Assembly (NCBI RefSeq): GCF_008691045.1
Contig: NZ_VMSO01000001.1
Location: 124,001 to 188,000 of the forward strand
DNA length: 64,000 nucleotides
From: Mediterraneibacter catenae
Lineage (GTDB): Bacteria; Bacillota; Clostridia; Lachnospirales; Lachnospiraceae
Direction of reading: 5' to 3'
Below the pieces are notes generated by a model that saw nothing but the letters and a program-made list of their open reading frames with translations, ran no database searches and was not told the origin of the DNA. Both the position numbers and the translations under genes were made by a program. Shown here one piece after another: positions 37,212-45,719 of this stretch (positions are counted from its first letter, which is position 1; each line of letters begins with the position of its first letter).

Positions 37212-37255
37212 AACAGCCGGGAGCTGTATCAGCAGTAAAATGTCTGCCGGCTGTT
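37212..37255 (+). promoter_or_regulatory. Hairpin between permease and binding-protein genes
   Basis: AACAGCCGG (37212-37220) pairs with CCGGCTGTT (37247-37255). No T-run follows. A second AT-rich hairpin (GTGCGTATAT/ATATATGCAC) lies at 37308-37341. Such elements often let the binding protein be made in excess over the membrane parts; nothing else is seen in this 232-base gap. Confidence 0.5.
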
Positions 37256-37420
37256 ACTATAGAAACCAAGTAAAGGCAGACCATGCCGGAAGGATCAGCG
37301 AATTGATGTGCGTATATATTGGAATATACAGATATATGCACGGTATCTGTACTATATGCGGACTGACAGAAGTATATCTTTCAAAATGGTCGCAAAAATT
37401 ATTTCAGGAGGATATGAAAT

Positions 37421-38551
37421 ATGAAAAAGAAAGTATTAGCAGTATTACTCGGCGGATGTATGGTAGCAGGGCTTCTGGCAGGCTGCGGCGGCGGAGATGA
37501 GGCTACAACCTCAGACAATGGCGATGCAGCGACATCAGAGGAAGATAGCTCAGGCGGCGGAGATTATACATTTGAAGTCGTAGTAAAGAGCTTCCAGTCT
37601 ACATACTGGCAGGCAGCTATCCAGGGAATTGAAGCAGCAAAAGAAGAACTTGGCGTTAAGGTTAACACAACAGGACCGAATGCTGAGTCTGATATTGCCG
37701 ATCAGGTTAATATGCTGAATAACGCGATCAGCCAGAATCCGGATGGTATCGCTCTTGCAGCAAATGACCAGAATGCAGTTCTTGATTCTCTTCAGGATGC
37801 ACTTGACGCAGATATCCCGGTAGTATGCTTCGATACAGGTGTGCCGGACGCTCCGGAAGGATCTGTAATCGCTACAATCGCTACAGACAACGAGGCAGCA
37901 GGTGCTGTTGCAGCAGAAAATATGTATAATGTAATCAAAGATACAATTGCAAATGCAACAGAGCCGGTTAGAATCGGTGAAGTTAACCAGGATGCTACAT
38001 CAGCTAACATTTCCGGTCGTGGTATGGGATTCATCAACAAGATGAAAGAGCTCATCGAGGCTGACGGAAAGACAGTAGCAGTTATCGGTAACCAGTTCTA
38101 TGTAGACCAGGTTGAGAACAACGGTGATGAGGGATCAGCAGACGTTATCATTGAAGTAGCCGTACCGGCTCAGACAACAGTTGAGCTGTCCGCTACAGAG
38201 GCTTCCAACATCATGAACAAAGATGATACGATCGCTATCTTCGGTTCCAACCAGGTTACAGCAGAGGGTGTCCTCACAGCTAACCAGAACCTGAATGTAC
38301 TTGCAGCTACTCCGGACGAGGGTATTGTTGGTGTAGGATTTGATGCAGGTGCTACACTGAAAGCAGCAGTTGCTGACGGAACACTCATCGGTGCAGTTAC
38401 ACAGGCTCCTGTTGATCAGGGTAACCTCGCTATCCACGCACTGTATGACTACTGCGAAGGAAAAGAAGTATCCGATATCCCTACAGACAGCTACTGGTAT
38501 GATGCTTCCAACATGGAAGAAGAGGACATCGCTCCTAACCTGTATGACTAA
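37421..38551 (+). CDS. Sugar-binding lipoprotein of the ABC importer
   Basis: 376 residues. The lipoprotein signal has the lipobox LLAGC (Cys near residue 22) followed by a Gly/Ser/Asp/Glu-rich linker. The mature part is a type-1 periplasmic sugar-binding fold (RbsB-like) with QAAIQGIEAAKEELGV, NAISQNPDGIALAAND and FDTGVPDA segments. It captures the sugar at the outer face of the membrane. With FucI and FucU nearby, L-fucose or a fucosylated sugar is the likely ligand. GGAGG stands before the ATG. Confidence 0.93.
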   Translation: MKKKVLAVLLGGCMVAGLLAGCGGGDEATTSDNGDAATSEEDSSGGGDYTFEVVVKSFQSTYWQAAIQGIEAAKEELGVKVNTTGPNAESDIADQVNMLNNAISQNPDGIALAANDQNAVLDSLQDALDADIPVVCFDTGVPDAPEGSVIATIATDNEAAGAVAAENMYNVIKDTIANATEPVRIGEVNQDATSANISGRGMGFINKMKELIEADGKTVAVIGNQFYVDQVENNGDEGSADVIIEVAVPAQTTVELSATEASNIMNKDDTIAIFGSNQVTAEGVLTANQNLNVLAATPDEGIVGVGFDAGATLKAAVADGTLIGAVTQAPVDQGNLAIHALYDYCEGKEVSDIPTDSYWYDASNMEEEDIAPNLYD

Positions 38552-38635
38552 TCAACAACAGTCATTTGGAAAAAATACTAAAATCTGATTTAAATTAAAA
38601 CGTGCATACAGGCTGGGATGAGCCAGCCTGGAAAG

Positions 38636-38667
38636 AAAAGGAATCGGGAAATTCCCGGTTCCTTTTT
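38636..38667 (+). terminator. Terminator after the binding-protein gene
   Basis: AAAAGGAATCGGGAA (38636-38650) pairs with TTCCCGGTTCCTTTT (38652-38666), the tight centre opening as a small loop, then T residues to 38667. A smaller hairpin CAGGCTGG/CCAGCCTG lies just upstream (about 38609-38630). FucU beyond it would depend on read-through or its own promoter. Confidence 0.8.
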
Positions 38668-38701
38668 AAAAGAAAAATATTATATCGAGGAGGACATCAT
38701 T

Positions 38702-39142
38702 ATGTTAAAAGGAATCCCGAAGATCCTGTCACCTGAGCTTCTGAAAGTATTAGCAGAGATGGGACACAGCGACAGACTGGTTATTTCAGATGGAAACTTT
38801 CCGGCAGAATCCATGGGAAAGGATGCAATCGTGATCCGCTGTGACGGACATGGAGTTCCGGAACTGCTGGATGCTATACTTCAAGTATTTCCGCTTGATA
38901 CATACGTAGAGCATCCTGTAAACCTTATGGAAGTAATGCCGGGAGACGATGTGGAAACTCCGATCTGGGATACCTACAAGGAGATAATCCGAAAACATGA
39001 CGACAGAGGAGATGCCGTTGTCGGGAACATTGAGCGCTTTGCATTCTATGAAGAGGCTAAGAAAGTATACGCCATTATTGCTACAGGAGAATCTGCACTC
39101 TATGCGAATATTATGCTGCAGAAAGGCGTAGTTACCGACTGA
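38702..39142 (+). CDS. fucU: L-fucose mutarotase (RbsD/FucU family)
   Basis: 146 residues. MLKGIPKILSPELLKVLAEMGH is the typical FucU start, with the catalytic His in MGHSD and SDGNFPAES after it; the C-terminal YANIMLQKGV is also family-typical. It interconverts alpha and beta anomers of L-fucose so that the right form meets FucI. GAGGAGGA (38687-38694) precedes ATG 38702; an upstream in-frame ATG at 38618 overlaps the hairpins and is rejected. Its presence strengthens the case that the whole locus is for fucose and not ribose. Confidence 0.93.
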   Translation: MLKGIPKILSPELLKVLAEMGHSDRLVISDGNFPAESMGKDAIVIRCDGHGVPELLDAILQVFPLDTYVEHPVNLMEVMPGDDVETPIWDTYKEIIRKHDDRGDAVVGNIERFAFYEEAKKVYAIIATGESALYANIMLQKGVVTD

Positions 39143-39192
39143 TCACAAAAGATAAGGCTGTTTACAGAAATACCAGAGACGGAGGATATCAC

Positions 39193-39636
39193 ATGCTGGA
39201 TCATGTAGAAATTGTTTTTGAAAATATGAAACCGATGATGAAAAAGCTCAAGAAAAAAAATTATAAGAGCAATATGGAAGATTTCCTGGGCAGATATGGG
39301 CATTATTTTCAGGAAATGACAATACTGACGGAAAATGCAGATGACAAAGAAGCAGCGGCAGATGAGATTGCACGTACCTTTGCGGAATGTGTGGAACGAA
39401 AATTCACATCACCGAAAAAAGGGAGGATTGACGGTGTTGTCCAGCTCGATCTGAATTTCTTCATGATCTACTATATTTTCCCGGCAATCCTTAAAACCGG
39501 GCATGAAGATGCAAAGCTTATCGCCGACCATATACGCGATGAGTGGAGCCGCCGTTTTAAGGACAGCGACATCCAGTATACAGATTATGATTCGATCTAC
39601 TCCGCATTTCGCGAGAAAATATTCGGGCTCTTTTAG
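39193..39636 (+). CDS. Conserved-looking hypothetical protein
   Basis: 147 residues, not recognised. It is soluble, charged and mainly helical, with a Lys-rich start (MMKKLKKKNYKSN) and several aromatic pairs (FFMIYYIF near 95). No signal peptide or known motif is visible. GGAGG sits seven bases before the ATG and the codon pattern resembles that of its neighbours, so it is a real gene. It lies 50 bases behind fucU and before the secG promoter, so it may be transcribed with fucU, but a fucose role is only a guess. Confidence 0.7.
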   Translation: MLDHVEIVFENMKPMMKKLKKKNYKSNMEDFLGRYGHYFQEMTILTENADDKEAAADEIARTFAECVERKFTSPKKGRIDGVVQLDLNFFMIYYIFPAILKTGHEDAKLIADHIRDEWSRRFKDSDIQYTDYDSIYSAFREKIFGLF

Positions 39637-39642
39637 TTTGTC

Positions 39643-39671
39643 TTGCAATGATCCCGTAATTGTGGTAGAAT
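39643..39671 (+). promoter_or_regulatory. secG promoter
   Basis: TTGCAA (39643-39648), 17-nt spacer, TAGAAT (39666-39671), about 30 bases before the secG start. Confidence 0.65.
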
Positions 39672-39701
39672 AATCGTGGTTTATCCGCAGGAGGTGTAGA
39701 G

Positions 39702-39944
39702 ATGGATATCTTAAAGACCGTGATAACGATCATCTTTGTTATAGACTGCATTGCATTAGCTGCGATCATTCTTCTTCAGGAGGGAAAGTCAGCAGGACTG
39801 GGTACGATCAGCGGAGCAGCAGACACATATTGGGGACATAATAAAGGACGTTCCATGGAAGGAACTCTTGTAAAAGTAACCCGTGTGGTAGCGGTTCTTT
39901 TCATTGTACTGGCTGTGGTTCTCAACCTTAAGATCTTTAATTAA
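39702..39944 (+). CDS. secG: Preprotein translocase subunit SecG
   Basis: 80 residues with two membrane helices and a Gly/Ser-rich loop (EGKSAGLGTISGAADTYWG), the normal SecG pattern in Firmicutes. It is an auxiliary part of the SecYEG channel. AGGAGG precedes the ATG. The following order rnr-smpB is a common Firmicute arrangement. Confidence 0.93.
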   Translation: MDILKTVITIIFVIDCIALAAIILLQEGKSAGLGTISGAADTYWGHNKGRSMEGTLVKVTRVVAVLFIVLAVVLNLKIFN

Positions 39945-40025
39945 TGCAGCGGACGACGGTAAATTATCGGCCGTAAAACGCTGTGATGGTATCAAATGCA
40001 CTATATCAGAAGATAATAATCACGT

Positions 40026-40060
40026 AAGCACTCTATAACGGACATAGAGTGCTTATGTTT
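40026..40060 (+). terminator. Terminator between secG and rnr
   Basis: AAGCACTCTAT (40026-40036) pairs exactly with ATAGAGTGCTT (40044-40054), 7-nt loop, then ATGTTTTG. The T-run is short, so some read-through into rnr is possible. Confidence 0.7.
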
Positions 40061-40101
40061 TGTCCAGAGAAGAATGTTGATATAGAGACGGAGAAACAGA
40101 T

Positions 40102-42216
40102 ATGGATCAGACATTTGAAAAGAGAAAAAAGGTGATACTGGACTTCATCAGCGATGATATGTATGTACCTATGAAAATAAAAGAGATAGCAATTGTGCTC
40201 CAGATTCCCCGCGAACAGAGGGACGATCTGAAAGAGGTCCTTGACGTACTTGTGGAAGAAGGAAAGATATCGCTGTCAAAAAGAGGGAAATACAGCAAGG
40301 GTCAGGCTGTGCGCCTGAAAGGAGTCTTTCAGGCCAATGCGAGAGGATTCGGGTTCGTAACGCCGGAAGACGGCGCGGAAGATGTATTCATTCCAGAGGA
40401 GAATATATCCGGAGCATTTCAGGGAGACCAGGTAGAGTATATTATCACGGCGGCACCATCGGGAAGGCGCAGGGAAGGAAAGATTGTGAGAATACTCTCG
40501 CACAGTGTGGTGCATATTGTGGGACTCTATGAAAAAAGCAAAAATTTCGGGTTTGTGCGTCCTGATAATCAGAGATACCTGAAGGATATTTATATTCCTG
40601 CAGGCAAAGAAAAGGGAGCGATGAACGGGCATAAAGTCGTGGTGGAGCTGACCTCCTACGGCGGTGAGAATATGAAACCGGAGGGGACTGTCGTCGAAAT
40701 CATCGGACACATTAATGATCCGGGAACAGATATACTGTCTGTTGTGATGGATGCGGGAATTCCGACGGAATTTTCAGAGAAGGTACTGAATCAGGCAGTG
40801 AGAGTATCAAAAGAAGTGAGCGAAGCAGACAGAGCGGGAAGAAAAGACCTGCGGGACTGGCTGATGGTGACGATAGACGGCGAGGATGCGAAGGACCTGG
40901 ACGATGCTGTCTCCCTGCAGACGATAGACGGCAATTATGTCCTGGGCGTGCATATCGCGGATGTCACTAATTATGTGCAGGAGAACAGTGCCCTTGACAG
41001 AGAGGCTTTTGAAAGGGGCACGAGTGTGTATCTTGCCGATCGTGTTATACCGATGCTGCCCCATAAACTGTCAAATGGAATATGTTCACTGAATGCCGGA
41101 GAGGACAGGCTGGCATTGTCATGTATTATGACATTTGATCAGGCAGGAGAAATGATCGATCATGAGATTGCGGAAACAGTCATTCATGTGGACAAGAGAA
41201 TGAGCTACAATGGTGTTGCGAAGATACTTGAGGACAATACAGAGGAAACCGGGACAGATCAGGAAATTGTCTCGATGCTCCTGAGCATGAAAAAACTTTC
41301 GGATATACTGAGAGAACGGCGAGGGAGACGGGGATCTATTGACTTTGATTTCCCGGAAACGAAAGTGATCCTCGATGAAAACGGAAAGCCGGTTGATATC
41401 AGGCCATATGAGCGGAACGATGCAACAAAGATCATTGAGGATTTTATGCTGATGGCAAATGAGACCGTTGCAGAGGAATACTACTGGCGAGAGCTGCCGT
41501 TCATTTACAGGACTCACGAAGTGCCGGATGAAGATAAAATACGGAAGCTCAGTACATTTATCAATAATTTCGGATATCATATCCATGTCCGCAATGAAGT
41601 ACGTCCGAAGGAGATACAGAAACTTTTGGACAAGGTGGACGGAACGCCCGAAGAAGCGCTGATCAGCAGACTGACGCTCCGCTCCATGAAACAGGCGCGG
41701 TATACTACGGAGAATACGGGGCACTTCGGACTTGCGGCAAAGTACTATACACACTTCACTTCGCCGATCAGGAGATACCCGGATCTTCAGATACACCGGA
41801 TCATCAAAGAAAACCTGAGAGGGCGGCTGAATGAGGACAGGATCTCGCATTATGAGGAGATACTCTCCCGCGTTGCAGCCCAGTGCAGTGACCGCGAGCG
41901 GAGGGCTGAAGAAGCAGAGCGTGAAGTGGTCAAGATGAAGAAGGCCGAATATATGCGCTCCCATATCGGAGAAGAATATGACGGCGTAATCTCCGGAGTG
42001 ACGAAGTGGGGCGTCTATGTAGAGCTTGCCAATACGGTTGAAGGGCTTGTGCATGTGGCAGATATGCGGGATGATCATTACGAATTCGCAGAGCAGACAT
42101 ACGAACTGGTTGGAGAACACAGCGGAAAAACATACAAACTCGGACAGACTGTGCGGGTACGTGTTGCTGATGCAGACAAGCTGCAGAGAACAGTTAATTT
42201 TGAAATTGTATCGTGA
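40102..42216 (+). CDS. rnr: Ribonuclease R
   Basis: 704 residues in the RNase II/R order: N-terminal winged helix (about 1-70), two cold-shock domains (about 75-225), the RNB catalytic domain with the metal-binding Asp cluster in GEDAKDLDDAVSL (about 258-270), then a C-terminal S1 domain (DGVISGVTKWGVYVEL, about 625-704) and a short end. It is a 3'-to-5' exonuclease that degrades structured RNA and works with tmRNA/SmpB in ribosome rescue. The gene for SmpB follows 71 bases on. Confidence 0.96.
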   Translation: MDQTFEKRKKVILDFISDDMYVPMKIKEIAIVLQIPREQRDDLKEVLDVLVEEGKISLSKRGKYSKGQAVRLKGVFQANARGFGFVTPEDGAEDVFIPEENISGAFQGDQVEYIITAAPSGRRREGKIVRILSHSVVHIVGLYEKSKNFGFVRPDNQRYLKDIYIPAGKEKGAMNGHKVVVELTSYGGENMKPEGTVVEIIGHINDPGTDILSVVMDAGIPTEFSEKVLNQAVRVSKEVSEADRAGRKDLRDWLMVTIDGEDAKDLDDAVSLQTIDGNYVLGVHIADVTNYVQENSALDREAFERGTSVYLADRVIPMLPHKLSNGICSLNAGEDRLALSCIMTFDQAGEMIDHEIAETVIHVDKRMSYNGVAKILEDNTEETGTDQEIVSMLLSMKKLSDILRERRGRRGSIDFDFPETKVILDENGKPVDIRPYERNDATKIIEDFMLMANETVAEEYYWRELPFIYRTHEVPDEDKIRKLSTFINNFGYHIHVRNEVRPKEIQKLLDKVDGTPEEALISRLTLRSMKQARYTTENTGHFGLAAKYYTHFTSPIRRYPDLQIHRIIKENLRGRLNEDRISHYEEILSRVAAQCSDRERRAEEAEREVVKMKKAEYMRSHIGEEYDGVISGVTKWGVYVELANTVEGLVHVADMRDDHYEFAEQTYELVGEHSGKTYKLGQTVRVRVADADKLQRTVNFEIVS

Positions 42217-42287
42217 ATACAGGGGATTCTGCGGGAAAGCAGAGATGAAGTCCCTGCACATGCGCGGGCAAAGGAGTGTTAATATAT

Positions 42288-42752
42288 ATGGCTAAGGCAG
42301 AAGTAAAACTTATCGCCAATAATAAAAAAGCATATCATGATTATTTTATCCTTGAAAAATATGAAGCAGGGATTGTACTCCATGGTACGGAAGTCAAATC
42401 CCTGCGCATGGGAAAATGCAGCATCAAAGAATCATTTATCCGTGTTGAAGACGGGGAAATGTATATTTACGGCATGCATATTTCACCTTATGAAAAAGGG
42501 AATATCTTTAATAAAGATCCGCTGAGGGTACGTAAGCTGTTGCTGCACAAGAAGGAGATCCTCAAGATTTTCGGTAAGATGAAAGAACAGGGAATCACTG
42601 TTGTTCCGCTGAAAGTGTATTTCAGCGGAAGTCTGGTGAAAGTAGAGATCGGTCTCGCGAAAGGTAAGAAACTCTATGACAAGAGAGCGGATATCGCGAA
42701 GAAAGATCAGAAGAGAGAGGCGCAGAGAGACTTTAAAGTCAGAAATCTGTAG
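42288..42752 (+). CDS. smpB: SsrA-binding protein SmpB
   Basis: 154 residues with the family motifs [25 protein letters not shown], and the basic C-terminal tail ([19 protein letters not shown]) that sits in the ribosome decoding centre. It carries tmRNA to stalled ribosomes. ATG 42288 has AAGGAG ahead; an in-frame GTG at 42276 overlaps the ribosome site. No tmRNA gene was recognised directly downstream. Confidence 0.97.
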   Translation: MAKAEVKLIANNKKAYHDYFILEKYEAGIVLHGTEVKSLRMGKCSIKESFIRVEDGEMYIYGMHISPYEKGNIFNKDPLRVRKLLLHKKEILKIFGKMKEQGITVVPLKVYFSGSLVKVEIGLAKGKKLYDKRADIAKKDQKREAQRDFKVRNL

Positions 42753-42782
42753 CGAGAATTTAAAAGAAACAGGAGATGTATC

Positions 42783-43619
42783 ATGATCCAGGATATCGAA
42801 CCGCGGCATTTGAATAATCAGTATGATCCCGTGCCGCCGGATAAAGACAGCTATGCACTGTATTATGAGGAACATGCGGTGCTTCTGAAAAAGACGGAGG
42901 AAGGCATTACATTCCCCAGATTCCGGGAAATCGAGAGGCTGAATGAAGAAATATATGAAGATTACATATATCTGTTTTCTGTAGATGATGAGAGATATTA
43001 TCTTGTACAGGAAATCAACAGAGAGCCTCTGTCCGAATTTACAATGGAGAATACAGAGGTGTTCCGCAATGCAGATCCCCAGTATCATGCTTTTGCAGGA
43101 ATCACGGGATATCAGCTCTACAACTGGTATAAAAATCATAAATACTGCGGAAGGTGCGGAAAGATGATGCGCCGCTCTGAAAAAGAGCGGATGCTCTACT
43201 GCGAAGACTGCCGTAATATGGAATATCCGAAGATCTGTCCGGCTGTCATTATCGGGGTTACGGACGGGAACCGCATCCTGATGTCCAAATATGCCGGGAG
43301 AGCATATAAGAAATATGCACTCCTTGCAGGCTTTACCGAGATCGGGGAGACGGTCGAGCAGACTGTTGCCCGGGAAGTCATGGAGGAAGTCGGGCTGAAG
43401 GTGAAGAATATCCGTTATTATAAGAGTCAGCCGTGGGCGTTTTCCGACACACTTCTGATGGGATTCTACTGTGATCTTGACGGAGAAGATAAGATAACGC
43501 TCGATCAGGACGAGCTGGCGCTTGCCGAGTGGTTTGAGCGGGAAGAGATTCCGGTTGAGCCGTCCAGGGACAGCCTGACAAATGAGATGATTATACGGTT
43601 TAAAAACGGTGCGGTCTGA
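42783..43619 (+). CDS. nudC: NAD+ diphosphatase / RNA decapping Nudix hydrolase (NudC-like)
   Basis: 278 residues. The N-terminal domain is divergent; the four-Cys zinc ribbon (YCGRCG and YCEDC, about 120-145) is followed by the Nudix box GFTEIGETVEQTVAREVMEEVGL (the G-x5-E-x7-REVMEE core is complete) and the NudC-specific SQPWAFSDTLLMGF. Such enzymes split NAD(H) into NMN(H) and AMP and can remove NAD caps from RNA. ACAGGAGATG stands before the ATG. It is probably in the same transcript as smpB (30-base gap). Confidence 0.9.
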   Translation: MIQDIEPRHLNNQYDPVPPDKDSYALYYEEHAVLLKKTEEGITFPRFREIERLNEEIYEDYIYLFSVDDERYYLVQEINREPLSEFTMENTEVFRNADPQYHAFAGITGYQLYNWYKNHKYCGRCGKMMRRSEKERMLYCEDCRNMEYPKICPAVIIGVTDGNRILMSKYAGRAYKKYALLAGFTEIGETVEQTVAREVMEEVGLKVKNIRYYKSQPWAFSDTLLMGFYCDLDGEDKITLDQDELALAEWFEREEIPVEPSRDSLTNEMIIRFKNGAV

Positions 43620-43679
43620 TGTATAATAGAGAAAATGTTTTAGTTACTGAGAATATTGTAAAACAGGAGGTACTGATTA

Positions 43680-44102
43680 ATGAGAGCAGAATTTGACGAG
43701 AGCCTGGTAACCGGCAATGAGATGATCGATGCACAGCATAAGGAATTGATCGATAAGATCAACAAACTTCTGGACAGCTGTGAGACGAGCAAAGATAAGG
43801 TTGTTGCAGTAAAGACACTGGATTACCTGGCAGATTATACAGAGTTCCATTTTGGCGAGGAGGAGAAACTCCAGGAGTCGATCAATTATCCGGGCATCGC
43901 AGAGCATAAGAAAGAGCACGACAAACTTCGTCAGGTAGTAAAAGATCTCTACAACATGCTTGAGGAGGAAGAGGGACCGTCAGATGCTTTTGTCGAGCAG
44001 GTGAATAAAAATGTGATCGAGTGGCTGTACCGCCATATCAAAGGATTCGACCGGTCAGTGGCCGAGTATAAGTTCATGAATTCAAGCAGTGAGAGACTGT
44101 AA
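43680..44102 (+). CDS. Bacteriohemerythrin
   Basis: 140 residues with the di-iron ligands of hemerythrin: His in MIDAQHKEL, His and Glu in FHFGEEEKL, two His in HKKEHDKL and the C-terminal WLYRHIKGFD. It binds O2 reversibly and in anaerobes is thought to sense, store or detoxify oxygen. AGGAGG precedes the ATG. A TATAAT at 43622-43627 with TTTAAA at 43599-43604 is a possible promoter. Confidence 0.93.
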   Translation: MRAEFDESLVTGNEMIDAQHKELIDKINKLLDSCETSKDKVVAVKTLDYLADYTEFHFGEEEKLQESINYPGIAEHKKEHDKLRQVVKDLYNMLEEEEGPSDAFVEQVNKNVIEWLYRHIKGFDRSVAEYKFMNSSSERL

Positions 44103-44144
44103 TAAAAATCAGTCAGTGATAATCCTGCGGAAGAGAATATCCGG

Positions 44145-44190
44145 AAACAGGCGGAATGAGGATACTGATACACCTCATTCCGCCTGTTTT
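44145..44190 (+). terminator. Bidirectional terminator
   Basis: AAACAGGCGGAATGAGG (44145-44161) and its exact complement (44173-44189) form a 17-bp stem with an 11-nt loop, T-run on both strands. It lies between the convergent hemerythrin and alarmone-synthetase genes. Confidence 0.93.
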
Positions 44191-44204
44191 CAGTCTTGCA
44201 GGTC

Positions 44205-44807
44205 TTAGCTGCAGTTCTCACTGTATACTTCAAAGGACTTCTCCATCTTTTCCAGTATTTCTGAATACTGCAGGAAGGCGTTTTTCATTTCAAGCTCATT
44301 GAACGGCTGGTTTTTATAACAGATTCGGTGTTCCATTGCAGCCCAGAAATCCATGGATATTGTACGGAACTGGATTTCGACCGGATAGTACTCCATACCG
44401 TCCATATAATAGATAGGAACGCCGATAATCACATGATAACTGCGATAGCCGTTCGGCTTTGGCGCGGTTATGTAGTCTTTCTCTTTGATCACAATCAGGT
44501 CAGACTGTTTTTTCAGACATTCTACAAGATGACGGATGTCCTTTTCAAAGAAGCAGATTACACGGATGCCTGCTATGTCCTGAAGGAAAGATTTTGCATC
44601 CTGCATGCTTGTGGAGACGCGTTTTTTAACCAGTTTATTTTCAATGCTTTCCTTTTCTTTTATACGGTTTGTGATACTGTGAATCGGCTGAAAATCCTCA
44701 TTCTCATAAGCAGTGTGATTCAGTATCTTGAGCCGGGTAAGGATCAGATTCATGGCATCCTGATAAGGATGGATCAGTGTGTAATATTGTTCATCAGTCA
44801 TATGCAT
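44205..44807 (-). CDS. Small alarmone synthetase ((p)ppGpp synthetase, RelA/SpoT domain only)
   Basis: 200 residues with a single synthetase domain: RIKEKESIENKL, DIAGIRVICFFEKD, APKPNGYRSYHVIIGVP and VEIQFRTISMDFWAAMEHR. There is no hydrolase, TGS or ACT domain, as in YjbM/YwaC-type enzymes. It would make ppGpp or pppGpp from GDP/GTP and ATP under stress. GAAGGGAG stands just before the ATG on the - strand; a second ATG two codons in is also possible. It is divergent from the Crp/Fnr gene. Confidence 0.92.
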   Translation of the reverse strand: MHMTDEQYYTLIHPYQDAMNLILTRLKILNHTAYENEDFQPIHSITNRIKEKESIENKLVKKRVSTSMQDAKSFLQDIAGIRVICFFEKDIRHLVECLKKQSDLIVIKEKDYITAPKPNGYRSYHVIIGVPIYYMDGMEYYPVEIQFRTISMDFWAAMEHRICYKNQPFNELEMKNAFLQYSEILEKMEKSFEVYSENCS

Positions 44808-44844
44808 TATACTCCCTTCGATATGGAACAGTTTATTTCTAAAA

Positions 44845-44863
44845 TGTGACGAAAGTGTGACGA
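44845..44863. promoter_or_regulatory. Tandem TGTGACGA repeat in the divergent region
   Basis: TGTGACGA occurs at 44845-44852 and again at 44856-44863, an 11-bp period (one helix turn). TGTGA is the classic Crp-type half-site, so this may be bound by the adjacent Crp/Fnr protein, or it may be chance. Confidence 0.4.
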
Positions 44864-44915
44864 TAACATTATGAATTGATAATAAAACACTAAATTTGGA
44901 TGACCGACAAGCCGC

Positions 44916-44944
44916 TTTACATACGTGAAATAATCTTATATAAT
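44916..44944 (+). promoter_or_regulatory. Promoter of the Crp/Fnr-type gene
   Basis: TTTACA (44916-44921), 17-nt spacer, TATAAT (44939-44944). Confidence 0.78.
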
Positions 44945-44966
44945 TCGAGATAAGGCGGAGGTGGAG

Positions 44967-45626
44967 ATGAATACGGATTTATTTAGAGATGCTTTCCCTT
45001 TCTGGGAAAACCTGACAGAAGCTCAGAGAGCTGAGATGGAAAATAATACGACTAGGAATCAGTGTGCGAAAAAGACCCGGATACATTTCGGAGGCGGAGA
45101 ATGTGCGGGCGTTCAGATTATCGGAAAGGGAAGGGCACGTGTATTTATTACGTCTCCGGGAGGCGGAGATATTACTCTTTTCCGGCTGCTTGACGGGGAT
45201 GTGAGTATTCTGAGCGCGGCCTGTATGTTAAATGGCATGGATATCGAACTGGATATGGAGATGGAGACCGACTGTGAGATCTACACGATTCCGAAGAAAG
45301 TGTACCGAAAACTGTATGATGAGAACGGCGCGGTGAAAGACTACACTATGGAGATGATCTCAGAGAAATTTTCGGATATTATGTGGCTGTTCAATCAGTT
45401 CGTATTTTCTAATGTGGCGTCCAGGATCGCGGGAGCGCTGCTCGAGCACAGGGCGCTGGAAGGCGGAGACGAATTGAAACTTACGCATGAGGATATCGCA
45501 AAAGATGCCGGGACAGCGAGAGAGGTTGTGACGAGGATCCTGAAGCAGTTCCAGGCGGACGGGCTTGTAAAGCTGACAAGGGGAAAGGTCACAGTACTGG
45601 ATGCGGGAAAGCTCGGAAAGATATAG
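44967..45626 (+). CDS. Crp/Fnr-family transcriptional regulator
   Basis: 219 residues. A cyclic-nucleotide-binding-type beta-barrel (about 15-130) has GKGRARVFITSPGGGDITLFRLLDGD. A long dimer helix follows, then a C-terminal winged helix-turn-helix (LTHEDIAKDAGTAREVVTRILKQF). It lacks the Cys pattern of Fnr, having only scattered cysteines, so cluster-based oxygen sensing is not shown. ATG 44967 follows GGAGGTG; a GTG at 44961 falls inside that site. It is followed by thioredoxin, with a possible binding palindrome in between. Confidence 0.92.
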   Translation: MNTDLFRDAFPFWENLTEAQRAEMENNTTRNQCAKKTRIHFGGGECAGVQIIGKGRARVFITSPGGGDITLFRLLDGDVSILSAACMLNGMDIELDMEMETDCEIYTIPKKVYRKLYDENGAVKDYTMEMISEKFSDIMWLFNQFVFSNVASRIAGALLEHRALEGGDELKLTHEDIAKDAGTAREVVTRILKQFQADGLVKLTRGKVTVLDAGKLGKI

Positions 45627-45639
45627 AGGAGAAATGTGA

Positions 45640-45675
45640 TTTTGTCACTGAAAAGACAAAAGAAAGTGGTATAAT
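45640..45675 (+). promoter_or_regulatory. Palindrome and -10 box before thioredoxin
   Basis: TTTTGTC (45640-45646) and GACAAAA (45655-45661) are exact mirrors with 8 bases between. TATAAT follows at 45670-45675. No good -35 lies 17 bases from the -10, so the palindrome may be an activator site, perhaps for the Crp/Fnr protein encoded just upstream. Confidence 0.5.
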
Positions 45676-45719
45676 AATCACATAGATTTGATTCAAATAG
45701 TGTATAGGAGGATATAAAA

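Noticed and set aside
41119-42261. 380-codon frame on the - strand opposite rnr
   Set aside because: It is opposite the conserved RNase R catalytic and S1 domains and has no independent support.
42753-42782. tmRNA gene next to smpB
   Set aside because: Only 30 bases separate smpB from the Nudix gene. No tmRNA-like ends are present.
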